Origin: Comamonadaceae bacterium
GTDB lineage: Bacteria > Pseudomonadota > Gammaproteobacteria > Burkholderiales > Burkholderiaceae_C
Length of the DNA: 47,351 nucleotides
Reading direction: 5' to 3'
Assembly (NCBI GenBank): GCA_013297875.1
Contig: JAAFIW010000030.1
Span: 1-47,351 of the forward strand
The notes beneath the pieces were generated by a model that did no database searches, was not told where the DNA came from, and saw only the letters and a program-made list of their open reading frames with translations. This document shows positions 1 to 8,662 of the stretch, piece by piece (the first letter of the stretch is position 1; each line of letters begins with the position of its first letter). A program made the translations under genes and the position numbers.

Positions 1-96
1 AGCGAGTTGCAGACGACTGCACGCAACAAGCTCAAGAGTGCACAACAGCGCCCCTCCATCATCGTTGCTTGTTGGAAGCAGGCAGATTTGTGGTGA
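1..96 (+). CDS. Transposase C-terminus, partial (IS630-like)
   Basis: The open frame enters from outside the window and ends at TGA 94-96. It gives 31 residues that include ARNKLKSAQQRPSII and end KQADLW. Basic tails of this kind close IS630-family DDE transposases. No catalytic residue lies in the part seen. The right-hand copy encodes the same tail with one Q-to-K change. It could belong to another DDE family; the full gene is needed to decide. Confidence 0.5.
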   Translation, partial: SELQTTARNKLKSAQQRPSIIVACWKQADLW

Positions 97-122
97 TGTC
101 ATGATTTATGAAAGTCTCAATA
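1..122 (+). mobile_element. 3' end of an IS630-like insertion sequence (left copy)
   Basis: These 122 bases match the reverse complement of 47226-47347 with only two differences that I can find. Both copies stop matching right after the TA of CTCAATA. IS630/Tc1-type elements duplicate a TA target, so the boundary fits that family. The interior part encodes the end of a transposase. The two copies face each other across the whole window. Family assignment is by recall of the protein tail and is not certain; the inverted repeat itself is directly visible. Confidence 0.7.
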
Positions 123-158
123 GTTGTTTGCGGACAAACGTGCTGGCGTGGTTCATTG

Positions 159-214
159 TTGCTACTTTTTTAATAGCGGTCTGAGCAGTTTTTGTATGGG
201 CTAGACGCTGTTTT
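159..214 (+). repeat. Copy of the CTGCTTGAGCAG dispersed element
   Basis: This is a diverged forward copy. It carries TTGCTAC, a T/A run, TAGCGGTCTGAGCAG and TATGGGCTAG, and runs up to the stop codon of mnmC. It fills most of the space between the insertion sequence and mnmC. Confidence 0.6.
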
Positions 215-219
215 TGGCA

Positions 220-1785
220 TCAAACCTGCCAGCGTCTTGCACCAAACGCCTTCGCCAGTCTGGCCTCTATCGGCAACGGCTCGCCGTGCAGTTGCGCGGC
301 CAGCAGTTCGGCCGATAAGGCTGCAAACGTCAGGCCGCGTGAGCCCATGGCGGCGCTGATGTGCAGGCCGGGTAGCCATGGGCCGACCAGGGGGAAGCGG
401 TCTCTGGAGGTGCAGCGTTGGCCTTGCCAGGTGTGAACCTGGCCGTTGCGAAACTGAGTGGCGATGGCGCTTGCGGCTTGGGGAAGCAGGGTGGTCAGGC
501 GTTGCTGGTTGGCTTGCAGGCCGGCTTGCGCATCGAGTTGGTCCAGGGGGGCGCGCTCGTAGGTGGAGCCGCTGAGCCAGAAGGGGGCGGTGCCGTGCGC
601 CACGTTGGGAATGAAGTGGCCGTGGCCGCTGATGGGGTGGGGCGGGGCGCAATGGGCCAGCTCGGCTGTCCAGGGGCCGTGGGCGACCTGGCCTGCGACT
701 TCGTCCACCCACAAGGGCAGCGTGCCCGATGGATCCGGGGGAAGTAGCTGGGTGATGCCATACGCTGTGCACAACACCATCAGCGGTGCTTGCGCCCGCA
801 CTTGTTTGCGCGCGTCCAGGGCTTGCCACACACCGCCAGCACATTGCACTTGCGCCACATGCAGACCCCCTTCAAAGCGGATAGCAGGGTGGCTCAGCCA
901 GGCTTGCACCAGGGCCTGGGGTTTGATCCACGCGGCATGGGGCAGCAGCACGCCATCGCGCAAGGCCGGCGTGGCCTGCCAGTCCATGCCCTCGCGCAGC
1001 AAGGCCTGGGCGGCTTGCACGGTCATGCGCAGGCCTGCGCGGCTGGCGCGCGACAGGGGTGCGTCGTCGGGTGACACATGGGGCACCAGCAGGCCCACGG
1101 GCAGGCTGGATGCGCCTTGGGCGGGTGTGTGTGCCGCATCAATCACCTGCACCTGCCAGCCCCGGTGCGCCAGGCTGTGGGCGACTGCCGCGCCGCTCAG
1201 GCCTGCGCCAATCACCAGGGCCTGGCTGGGCGCGGTGCGGGGCAGGGGCTGGCGGCGCAGCGCCCAGTGGGGGTTGTAGGTGGCTTGCTGGCCATCTGCT
1301 TGGAGGTCAAAACCCAGGTTTTGCAGGGCCTGCTGGGTGGGCGTGTCGCAGTGGTTCAGGGCCAGGCGGGTGCCGCGAATGCAGTGGCGGGTCAGGGCTT
1401 TGAGGGTGTCCGGGCTGGGCGGCTGCTCAAATGACGCGATCACCGAATCGGCATCGCACACCAGGGCGCGCAGCAAGGCTTGCAAATCTTCGCGCGGCTT
1501 CGCCAGGGCCAGCGTGAGCAGCACCTGGCCTTGGCTCAGGCTGATGCGGTGCATGCCGGGCGCCAGGCCCCACAGCTGGGCGGCCAGTTCGTGGGGCAGG
1601 TTGCTGGAGACATCGCCCAGTGCCACGGCAACATAGTGCAGCCGCTGGCAGCGCTGTGGGTCGCGCTGCCACAGGCCCCAGGTGTGCAGAAAATGCTCGC
1701 CGTGGCCAAAGCGGGTGTCTAAAACCGTGTGGCAATCGTGCCCTGCCCAATTGAAAAAATCTTGGCTCAACGGGCTTTCAGTCAT
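220..1785 (-). CDS. mnmC: MnmC-type FAD oxidoreductase with degenerate MnmD methyltransferase half
   Basis: MnmC finishes the 5-methylaminomethyl-2-thiouridine modification at the wobble base of some tRNAs. Its FAD domain removes carboxymethyl from cmnm5(s2)U34 and its N-terminal domain methylates the product. Here the FAD half (about residues 185-521) is intact: the dinucleotide motif VIGAGLSGAAVAHSLAHRG, then VGLLVPHVSPDD, and a C-terminal CTSRDRFPLVGPW. The N-terminal half is short (about 180 residues) and decayed. The block that normally precedes the SAM site is absent. The glycine loop normally written ETGFGxGLNF reads DTRFGHGEHF, and the FLDGFxPxxNP motif reads VIASFEQPPSP. Total length is 521, against the usual 620-690. 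Oxidase activity is likely; methyltransferase activity is doubtful. It lies 34 bp downstream of yggX, probably co-transcribed. Confidence 0.85.
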   Translation of the reverse strand: MTESPLSQDFFNWAGHDCHTVLDTRFGHGEHFLHTWGLWQRDPQRCQRLHYVAVALGDVSSNLPHELAAQLWGLAPGMHRISLSQGQVLLTLALAKPREDLQALLRALVCDADSVIASFEQPPSPDTLKALTRHCIRGTRLALNHCDTPTQQALQNLGFDLQADGQQATYNPHWALRRQPLPRTAPSQALVIGAGLSGAAVAHSLAHRGWQVQVIDAAHTPAQGASSLPVGLLVPHVSPDDAPLSRASRAGLRMTVQAAQALLREGMDWQATPALRDGVLLPHAAWIKPQALVQAWLSHPAIRFEGGLHVAQVQCAGGVWQALDARKQVRAQAPLMVLCTAYGITQLLPPDPSGTLPLWVDEVAGQVAHGPWTAELAHCAPPHPISGHGHFIPNVAHGTAPFWLSGSTYERAPLDQLDAQAGLQANQQRLTTLLPQAASAIATQFRNGQVHTWQGQRCTSRDRFPLVGPWLPGLHISAAMGSRGLTFAALSAELLAAQLHGEPLPIEARLAKAFGARRWQV

Positions 1786-1819
1786 CGGTCATGCGTTGCC
1801 AGGCAACGCGGTCATCACG

Positions 1820-2092
1820 TCATGCCGATGGCGGCACATACCCCTGCACCGCATCCGCCCCGCCTTCAAAAAAGTGCTTTTCCATCTGGCGCTTCAGGTA
1901 CTCGCGGGCGCGCTGGTCGGCCAGGTTCAGGCGGTTTTCGTTGACCAGCATGGTTTGCTGCTTGAGCCAGTCGGCCCAGGCCTGCTTGCTCACGTTTTCC
2001 CAAATGCGCTTGCCCAGCTCGCCGGGGTAGGGGGGAAAGTCAAGTCCATCGGCGTTGGGGCCGAACTTGACGCAGGTGACGGTGCGTGGCAT
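1820..2092 (-). CDS. yggX: Probable Fe(2+)-trafficking protein YggX
   Basis: This is a 90-residue protein of the YggX family, small cytoplasmic proteins that help protect Fe-S clusters and labile iron from oxidation. It opens [11 protein letters not shown] with the conserved cysteine at position 7, followed by the family pattern [17 protein letters not shown] and [18 protein letters not shown]. The ATG at 2092 was chosen because AAGGA lies about 8 bases upstream. The longer frame (to 2197) would add 35 residues unlike the family and run into the dsbB promoter region. It is divergent from dsbB. Confidence 0.93.
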   Translation of the reverse strand: MPRTVTCVKFGPNADGLDFPPYPGELGKRIWENVSKQAWADWLKQQTMLVNENRLNLADQRAREYLKRQMEKHFFEGGADAVQGYVPPSA

Positions 2093-2195
2093 GGGGGAGT
2101 CCTTAAGGTAGAAAGAGGTCGATACAGCCGATACATTAGCCCCCGATTTTGCGCATTTTTGGAAACCTTCACGCACTGGCTGCCTCACACCACCC

Positions 2196-2702
2196 ATGAA
2201 TCAACTTTTAAACCGTTTCAGCTTCCGCCAATGGATGGCCGCCCTGGCCGCCGCCTGCATCGCCATGCTGGCCTTTGGCTTGTACCTGCAACACGGGGTC
2301 GGCCTGGAGCCTTGCCCGATGTGTATTGTGCAGCGGTATGCTCTCATTTTTGTAGCTGCTTCAGCAGTATTGGCATGGGCTACTGGCCTGAAAGGCTTGC
2401 AAATGGCTGCTGCGGGCTTGGGCTTGCTCAGCGCGGGCTTTGGTGCGTTTGTGGCAGCCCGCCAGAGCTGGCTGCAGTGGTACCCACCCGAAGTGGCGAC
2501 CTGTGGGCGAGACTTTTACGGAATGATCGAGACCTTTCCCTTGAAGCGCGCGATTCCGATGATCTTCAAGGGCAGTGGCGACTGCACCAAGGTGGATTGG
2601 ACGTTTTTGGGCTTGTCGATTGCGAACTGGTCGTTTATTTGTTTTGTGGGGTTTGGTGTGTTGCTTTTGGTGCTGATCGTGCGCCGCTTGCGGGTTCGAT
2701 AG
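2196..2702 (+). CDS. dsbB: Disulfide bond formation protein B
   Basis: DsbB is an inner-membrane quinone reductase that reoxidises periplasmic DsbA. The 168 residues carry four hydrophobic segments. Both cysteine pairs are in place: C40-P-M-C43 in the first periplasmic loop, and C103 and C130 in the second loop. The quinone-side arginine follows in VQRYAL. Residues 51-69, which form the second membrane segment and following loop ([17 protein letters not shown]), are encoded by a copy of the dispersed element that recurs across the window. The frame stays open and the segment still reads as membrane-like. It is divergent from yggX. Confidence 0.95.
   Translation: MNQLLNRFSFRQWMAALAAACIAMLAFGLYLQHGVGLEPCPMCIVQRYALIFVAASAVLAWATGLKGLQMAAAGLGLLSAGFGAFVAARQSWLQWYPPEVATCGRDFYGMIETFPLKRAIPMIFKGSGDCTKVDWTFLGLSIANWSFICFVGFGVLLLVLIVRRLRVR
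2348..2403 (+). repeat. Copy of the CTGCTTGAGCAG dispersed element inside dsbB
   Basis: The forward copy reads TTTTTGTAGCTGCTTCAGCAG, split here as TTTTTGTAGCTG and CTTCAGCAG, then GGCATGGGCTACTGG and CCTGAAAGGCTTG. It is in frame with dsbB. Confidence 0.7.
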
Positions 2703-3118
2703 ACCTCTGTAACGTCCTCTCCGCAGCTACGAATTCAGTAGCAAAACACGGCTAAGTGGCATGCGTAGATGTCGGGGTCGCCCGACAGCGACTCACTTTT
2801 CTTTGCGTCGCCAAAGAAAAGTAAGCAAAAGAAAGGCGACCCCGCAGTCTGGGTCCCTCCGCTTCGCTGCGGGCACCTTGCGGTGCTCAAACCCAGTGGG
2901 GTCACGTGCAAACTCGCCTGCGGCTCAAACAAGCACGTGCCCTGATCCACTGGCTTTTGCGCTCCTCAGCCCAGCCTGAACGGGGTTTCATGTTTTGTTG
3001 GACACCTCTCTCAGCCCGAACCGAAATTTCAAACCTCATCGGGCTGAATCAATAGGTTCGCCAATGTGGATTCCCGCCTGCTCGGGAATGACGGAAATCT
3101 GTGGTTTGCATCCACAAA
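2703..3118. other. Gene-free repeat-rich spacer between dsbB and pobA
   Basis: I see no convincing gene in these 416 bases. A hairpin at 2773-2843 pairs GGGGTCGCC (2774-2782) with GGCGACCCC (2835-2843) and contains an inner stem, CTTTTCTTT with AAAGAAAAG. Sequence resembling 2760-2990, in which a protein-like frame contains SKQKKGDPQSGS, is familiar to me from many proteobacterial intergenic regions; that is recall, not a search. A single ATTCCCGC-type palindrome sits at 3068-3092. Short open frames on both strands have no ribosome site and look like by-products of the repeat. Confidence 0.5.
2773..2843. repeat. Nested hairpin, possible small RNA or repeat core
   Basis: The outer arms GGGGTCGCC and GGCGACCCC enclose a second perfect stem, CTTTTCTTT with AAAGAAAAG. 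It lies 70 bases after dsbB, so it may act as a transcript-end structure. No U-run follows, so a simple terminator is unlikely. Confidence 0.4.
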
Positions 3119-4420
<1,302 letters not shown>

Positions 4421-4479
4421 CTAACTAGCCGTCAAGCCTAAGCCGCCATGCAGTTCACAACCATTTATGCAAGTCACAT

Positions 4480-4518
4480 TTGCGCGATGATCGCCATGTT
4501 TGTGCGATCACCGCGCAA
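4480..4518. promoter_or_regulatory. Candidate operator for the IclR-type regulator
   Basis: An inverted repeat with 15-base arms (4480-4494, TTGCGCGATGATCGC; 4504-4518, GCGATCACCGCGCAA) has one mismatch and a 9-base spacer. It lies immediately upstream of, and touches, the regulator start codon, and is about 190 bases from pobA. Its position suggests autoregulation plus control of pobA. Binding is inferred. Confidence 0.6.
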
Positions 4519-5321
4519 TGACTCACAATCTCAACATGCCCATCGCCCCCACCGACTTCATCGCCGGCATGGCCAAAGGCCTGGCTGTGCTGGAGAGTTT
4601 TGACACCGAGCGCCAGCGCCTAAACGCCACCCTGGCCGCGCAGCGGGCGGGCATCACCCGCGCAGCGGCGCGCCGCCATTTGCTTACCCTGGCGCATCTG
4701 GGTTACCTGGAGACGGACGGCAGCTACTTCTGGCTGAGTGCCAAAGTGCTGCGTTTTTCCGGCAGCTACCTGGCCTCTAGCCGCCTGCCGCGTGTGCTGC
4801 AGCCCAGCTTGAACCGGCTGGCCTTGCAGTCGGGCGAGGCGGCATCGGCTGTGGTGCTGGACGGCAGCGAGGTGGTCATCATTGCCCGGGGCGCGCAAAG
4901 CATGGCATCGGCTGGGGTGCCCTTGCTGGCCTATGGCCTGCACTTGGGAGCCCGGCTGCCGGCCCATGCCACGTCTACCGGCCAGGTGCTGCTGGCGGCC
5001 CAGCCCAAAAGCCAGTTCAACGCCTGGCTGAAAACCCACGCACCCCGGCAAAGCCTGATTCGCCTGACCGCCCACACCGACACAGACACCCAGCGCTTGC
5101 GGCTGTTAATCGATCAGGTGCGCCAGCAAGACCACGCACTGGCCGTGCAAACCCACGAGTTGGGCGTGCAGGCCCTGGCGGTGCCCGTGCGCAACCTGCA
5201 AGGCCAGGCGGTTGCCGCCATCAACTTGGTGTGCTCACCCGGCAGACACGATGCGCAAGCCATGCGTCTGCTGCTGCCGCTGCTGGAAGAGGCGGCGCGG
5301 GAGTTACGGCCACTGGTGTGA
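4518..5321 (+). CDS. pobR: IclR-family transcriptional regulator, probably PobR
   Basis: This is a 267-residue IclR-type protein: an N-terminal winged helix (about residues 12-75, with ITRAAARRHLLTLAHLGYLE), then an effector-binding domain (about 85-265) containing the family pattern LPAHATSTGQVLLAA. Divergence from pobA and the palindrome between them suggest it senses 4-hydroxybenzoate and activates pobA; effector identity is inferred. A TTG at 4500 would extend the frame by six residues but lies within the palindrome, so ATG 4518 is preferred. ATG 4536 is also possible because neither has a clear Shine-Dalgarno site. A PcaR/PcaU-like role cannot be excluded. Confidence 0.85.
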   Translation: MTHNLNMPIAPTDFIAGMAKGLAVLESFDTERQRLNATLAAQRAGITRAAARRHLLTLAHLGYLETDGSYFWLSAKVLRFSGSYLASSRLPRVLQPSLNRLALQSGEAASAVVLDGSEVVIIARGAQSMASAGVPLLAYGLHLGARLPAHATSTGQVLLAAQPKSQFNAWLKTHAPRQSLIRLTAHTDTDTQRLRLLIDQVRQQDHALAVQTHELGVQALAVPVRNLQGQAVAAINLVCSPGRHDAQAMRLLLPLLEEAARELRPLV

Positions 5322-5355
5322 CAGGGGCCGCGAAAACCCGTTTATTGCGTTGTGA

Positions 5356-5420
5356 TCTGCTATCAAAAAACAAGCGGCTTGAGCGCACAGGTTGTGCACG
5401 CCAGGCATTTTTGCTTTGGA
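5356..5420 (+). repeat. Diverged copy of the CTGCTTGAGCAG dispersed element
   Basis: The forward copy reads CTGCTATCAAAAAACAAG then CGGCTTGAGCGCACAGG. It lies between the regulator and the convergent lipoprotein gene. Confidence 0.5.
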
Positions 5421-5450
5421 ATCACCCTGGCGTGGCGACCCTGAGCCCCT

Positions 5451-5918
5451 TCACTTGGCGGCTACTTCTTCTGGCTTCTTACCCACGACCGGCGCGCCTT
5501 CTTTCTCATCGCGGCGGTCAAACACCAGGGTCTGACCAAAAATCAACTGGATCCAGTTGGGGTAGGTGTAAGCCGTGCCCTTGTTGTGGTCAATGATGGC
5601 ACCAATGCCGCCGCCAAAAATGATGTTGCCTGCCAGGCCCGCATTGGCCCGGGAGATGGCGCGTCCTTTGGCATCGGGCTGGCCTGCCTGGGTGCAGGTG
5701 ATGTCCAGGTCTTTGTTTGAGCGGCGTGTTGGCGTGTTGTCGCCAGATTTGGCATTGAAGCTTCCGTAGTCGTTGCTCATCTTGCATTCAGCGCCCGTGA
5801 TGAACTGGCCGGCTTCGGTTTTGGTTTCGATTTTGATGGGATGGGTGGTTTCGTTGACGATGGATGCACAGCCGGTCAAGGCCATTGCTGCAACAACCAG
5901 TGCAGAAGTTTTCAACAT
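5451..5918 (-). CDS. Predicted lipoprotein of unknown function
   Basis: The 155-residue product has a signal peptide ending in a lipobox, ALTGC, with the lipidated cysteine at position 17. It should therefore be anchored to a membrane facing the periplasm. The mature part has a glycine-rich stretch (NIIFGGGIGAIID), as in small envelope proteins that touch membrane, and a charged C-terminus. I recognise no enzyme motif and cannot name a function. It is convergent with the IclR-type gene and divergent from the chalcone-isomerase-like gene. The 197-bp gap beyond its start is noticeably AT-rich (6030-6115) and may hold promoters for both. Confidence 0.75.
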   Translation of the reverse strand: MLKTSALVVAAMALTGCASIVNETTHPIKIETKTEAGQFITGAECKMSNDYGSFNAKSGDNTPTRRSNKDLDITCTQAGQPDAKGRAISRANAGLAGNIIFGGGIGAIIDHNKGTAYTYPNWIQLIFGQTLVFDRRDEKEGAPVVGKKPEEVAAK

Positions 5919-6115
5919 AACAAGCTTTCTTGAAATTTTGCTTTCCGTCCCCCCGAGGAACTTCTTGGCCGACGCAGTGTAACTCGTTGTAATGGCATGT
6001 TAATGATGCGTTGGTCACGGCGTCGCCCGCAATAAAACGATAAAGGATAAAAATTTACTTGTAAGTTCAATTAATTACCGTTAGCATAAAAATCCCTTCT
6101 CTAAATAGGTTTTTT

Positions 6116-6760
6116 ATGTTGCCCTGCCCAAAGTCTCACCACCGTTTGCCCAGCGAAAGCCGCCGCCACTTTGCGCAAAAACTGCTGCTTCTCGCTGGGC
6201 TTGCCACCGGTGGCCGAGCGTGGGCTCAATCCGACGCGCCGCGCCGACCCAGTCGCACCGCGCCTGCCGAGCTGTCGGCCTTTGCCAACCCGGCCACGCC
6301 CTGGCAACTGCTGGGCAACGGTGCCCTGCGGTTCTTTGGCTTCAAAGCCTACGACGCTTACCTGTGGGTGGCGGGGGGCACGCCCAGTCCGCTGGTGAAC
6401 AAGGCCTTGTTTGCCCTGGAGATTGACTACAACGCGGCGGTGACGGGGGAAGAAATCGTCAACGTGTCACTGATCGAAATGGCTCGCCTGCGCCGCCTGA
6501 CGCAAGACCAGGTCAAGGCCTGGAATGAACAGATGCAAAAAACGTTTCCGTCTGTCAAATCGGGCGACAAGCTGACCGGCGTGTATGTGCCCAAGGCGGG
6601 CACTCGCTTTTTCTTCAACGGCAAGCTGATTTCTGAAATCAACGACCCGGCGTTTGGTGATGCCTTCTTCGCCATCTGGCTGGATGAAGGCACCAAGCGG
6701 CCCGAACTGCGCCGGGCCTTGCTCGGATTGCCGGCGCTGACGGCACCAAGTAGCAACTGA
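6116..6760 (+). CDS. Chalcone-isomerase-like secreted protein
   Basis: The 214-residue product begins with a twin-arginine-like export signal, SRRHFAQKLLLLAGL (about residues 14-28), and a cleavage region near AWAQS. The body carries features of the bacterial chalcone-isomerase-like domain: LGNGALRFFGFKAYDAYLWV, an alternating middle, and AFGDAFFAIWLDEGT near the end. Bacterial members are periplasmic proteins of unclear function, probably lipid or small-molecule binders, and not flavonoid enzymes. A second member lies near the other end of the window (46463-47116). The start is the first ATG after the AT-rich gap; AGG is only weakly placed before it. Confidence 0.75.
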   Translation: MLPCPKSHHRLPSESRRHFAQKLLLLAGLATGGRAWAQSDAPRRPSRTAPAELSAFANPATPWQLLGNGALRFFGFKAYDAYLWVAGGTPSPLVNKALFALEIDYNAAVTGEEIVNVSLIEMARLRRLTQDQVKAWNEQMQKTFPSVKSGDKLTGVYVPKAGTRFFFNGKLISEINDPAFGDAFFAIWLDEGTKRPELRRALLGLPALTAPSSN

Positions 6761-6820
6761 CCCAAGCGCCCAGACCCCAAGCGCCGGGCACGAGTCGGGT
6801 GCGGCTTGGGTAAGACTTTG

Positions 6821-6878
6821 ATTGCTACAAAAAAAGTAGCTACTCGTGCAGTCTTTCTATGGGCTGGAGAGGCATTTC
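6821..6878 (+). repeat. Copy of the CTGCTTGAGCAG dispersed element
   Basis: This forward copy reads ATTGCTACAAAAAAAGTAGC, TACTCGTGCAG and TATGGGCTGGAGAGGC. It is intergenic, between two convergent genes. Confidence 0.6.
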
Positions 6879-6920
6879 TGCTGATTTGCAGCGCGCCATG
6901 GAGCTACTCGCCGCCGTGGC

Positions 6921-7877
6921 TCAAGCACTGCTTGAGCCCCCCAATGCGCTGGACATTCGCTGCTTAGCCAACTGCGTGAACGCCTGTAGTTTGGCCGATG
7001 CGCGTCGGGACGCCGGGTACATCATGTGTATGGGCAGGGGATGGGGGGAAAACTGTGGGAGCAGGCGCACCACATCACCGCGTGCCAATTCATCGGTGAA
7101 AAACCAGTCGGGCGTAAAGCCGATGCCGATGCCGGCAAGCACGGCTTCGCGAACCAACTCGGTGCTGCTGGTGGAAAAGCGGCCGTGCACCCGCACGCGG
7201 GCACCTGCATCTACACGTGCATTTCTGCCTGCGTCCGACGGTTGAACGGCATCAAAAATCCAGGTGTTGGGCGTGGTCAGGCCTGAATACACCACACAGT
7301 CGTGCGCGGTCAGGTCGTCGGGCACTACTGGCAGACGACCTTGTTGGTTGAGCAAGGCGGCCAGGGCCCGGCTGGCGACCACCGAGCGGTGGGCGGTGCC
7401 CATGCGCTGCGCCAACAGGCTGCTGTCGCTCAGGTCACCCACGCGCACCACGGCGTCCAGGCCTTGGGCCACCACATCCACAAAGCCGTCGGCCAGTTGC
7501 AAATCTACCTGCACCCGTGGGTTTTGCGCCATGAATGCCTGCACGATGGGAAACAAAACAAAGCGGCCAAATCCCGCCGACGCGCCCAGACGCAGGCGGC
7601 CTGTCACTTCGCCTTTGTGGTCAGCCCGCAGGGCGTCTTCCGCCTCCTGGTTGTCATCCACGATGCGCTGTGCGCTTTCAAAGTAACTGCGCCCCTCGTC
7701 GGTCAGCGAGATGGCGCGGGTGGTGCGCGACAGCAGACGCACGCCCAGGTGTGCCTCCAGTGCGGCCACCTGTTTGCTGATGGCGCTTTGTGTGGTGCCG
7801 CTTTCCCGCGCCACAGCCGAAAAGCTGCCCACTTGCACCACGCGCACAAATACCTGCATGGCGGTTAAGCGGTCCAT
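6921..7877 (-). CDS. LysR-family transcriptional regulator
   Basis: The 318-residue product has the LysR layout: an N-terminal winged helix-turn-helix (MDRLTAMQVFVRVVQVGSFS, then SGTTQSAISKQVAALEAHLG) and a two-lobed substrate-binding domain from about residue 90. Sequence in the family pattern LRLGASAGFGRFVLFPIV marks the start of that domain. ATG 7877 was chosen over 7928 because it gives the normal N-terminus and leaves the operator region free. It is divergent from an AhpD-like gene and a transporter, which are its likely targets. The effector is unknown. Confidence 0.9.
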   Translation of the reverse strand: MDRLTAMQVFVRVVQVGSFSAVARESGTTQSAISKQVAALEAHLGVRLLSRTTRAISLTDEGRSYFESAQRIVDDNQEAEDALRADHKGEVTGRLRLGASAGFGRFVLFPIVQAFMAQNPRVQVDLQLADGFVDVVAQGLDAVVRVGDLSDSSLLAQRMGTAHRSVVASRALAALLNQQGRLPVVPDDLTAHDCVVYSGLTTPNTWIFDAVQPSDAGRNARVDAGARVRVHGRFSTSSTELVREAVLAGIGIGFTPDWFFTDELARGDVVRLLPQFSPHPLPIHMMYPASRRASAKLQAFTQLAKQRMSSALGGSSSA

Positions 7878-7918
7878 GGTGCGCTTTGAAGTTTGTTGGG
7901 GCTCATTGGCTCGCTCTA

Positions 7919-7981
7919 TTGATTCCAAATAAGACTAAATAATAGTCTAAATATCAGACTATTCATCTCAATTGGAATCAA
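7919..7981. promoter_or_regulatory. Candidate LysR operator region
   Basis: AGACTAAATAATAGTCT (7932-7948) is a perfect 5-base inverted repeat with a 7-base spacer, of the T-N11-A kind bound by LysR proteins. A further AGACT half-site lies at 7956. The outer repeat TTGATTCCAA (7919-7928) and TTGGAATCAA (7972-7981) is perfect. The region is AT-rich and lies between the divergent regulator and AhpD-like gene. Confidence 0.6.
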
Positions 7982-8077
7982 AGAAACTTCTTTCCATCAG
8001 CACGGTGCTGATGCGCTGCACGCAAGGCCACAGCGGCTGGCAGCGAAACCCGATCGTCACTTTTTGAAAGACTCACC

Positions 8078-8611
8078 ATGAAAACCATTTCTGTTCCCAC
8101 CCGTGCCACCGTCTCGGCCAGCAACCAGGCCATTTTTGATGCGCTGCAAGCCAAGCTGGGTTTTGTGCCCAACCTGTATGCCACGTTTGCCCATTCAGAA
8201 ACCGCCTTGGGCAACTACCTGGCGCTGCAAAACGCCAAAAGCTCGCTGTCTGCCAAAGAGCGTGAAGTCATCAACCTGGTGGTCAGCCAGGTCAACGACT
8301 GCCGCTATTGCCTGGCTGCTCACACGGTGCTGGGAAAAATGGTGGGCTTTACCGATGCGCAAATCATCAACATCCGCAAAGGCCATGCAGTCGCAGACAC
8401 CCAACTGGATGCGCTGGCCCAGCTGACCCGCTCCATCACTGAAAACCGTGGCAAGCCCGATGCCGCGTTGACGCAAGCGTTTTTCGATGCGGGCTACACA
8501 GAGGCCAGCCTGATCGACACCCTGATGGTGATTGGCGACAAGATCATCAGCAACTACCTGCACAGCACGACCCAGATTCCGGTGGACTTTCCGCAGGCAC
8601 CGGCCATTTGA
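8078..8611 (+). CDS. Carboxymuconolactone decarboxylase/AhpD-like protein
   Basis: This 177-residue protein of the CMD/AhpD superfamily has the redox motif NDCRYCLAAHT: cysteines 75 and 78 and histidine 82, preceded by EREVINLVVSQV. The family uses this CxxC as an alkylhydroperoxidase thiol pair. The presence of both cysteines favours peroxidase-type chemistry over lactone decarboxylation. It is the first gene of a likely operon with a DMT transporter and a peroxiredoxin, all transcribed away from the LysR gene. A role in handling oxidants or electrophiles is inferred from that company. Confidence 0.88.
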   Translation: MKTISVPTRATVSASNQAIFDALQAKLGFVPNLYATFAHSETALGNYLALQNAKSSLSAKEREVINLVVSQVNDCRYCLAAHTVLGKMVGFTDAQIINIRKGHAVADTQLDALAQLTRSITENRGKPDAALTQAFFDAGYTEASLIDTLMVIGDKIISNYLHSTTQIPVDFPQAPAI

Positions 8612-8662
8612 GGCTTGCAGTCGTCTATTTCACCTGCACCCATTCCAACAAAAGGCCAGTCC

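Noticed and set aside
170-844. Long open frames antisense to mnmC and in other GC-rich genes
   Set aside because: They have no ribosome site or family resemblance and mirror the codon bias of the real gene on the other strand.
2735-2979. Short open frames on both strands in the dsbB-pobA gap
   Set aside because: They read through a repeat-like sequence and hairpin, have no ribosome site and no recognisable domain.
6116-6760. Flavonoid metabolism from the chalcone-isomerase-like proteins
   Set aside because: Bacterial members of this fold are mostly not chalcone isomerases, and no flavonoid genes are present.
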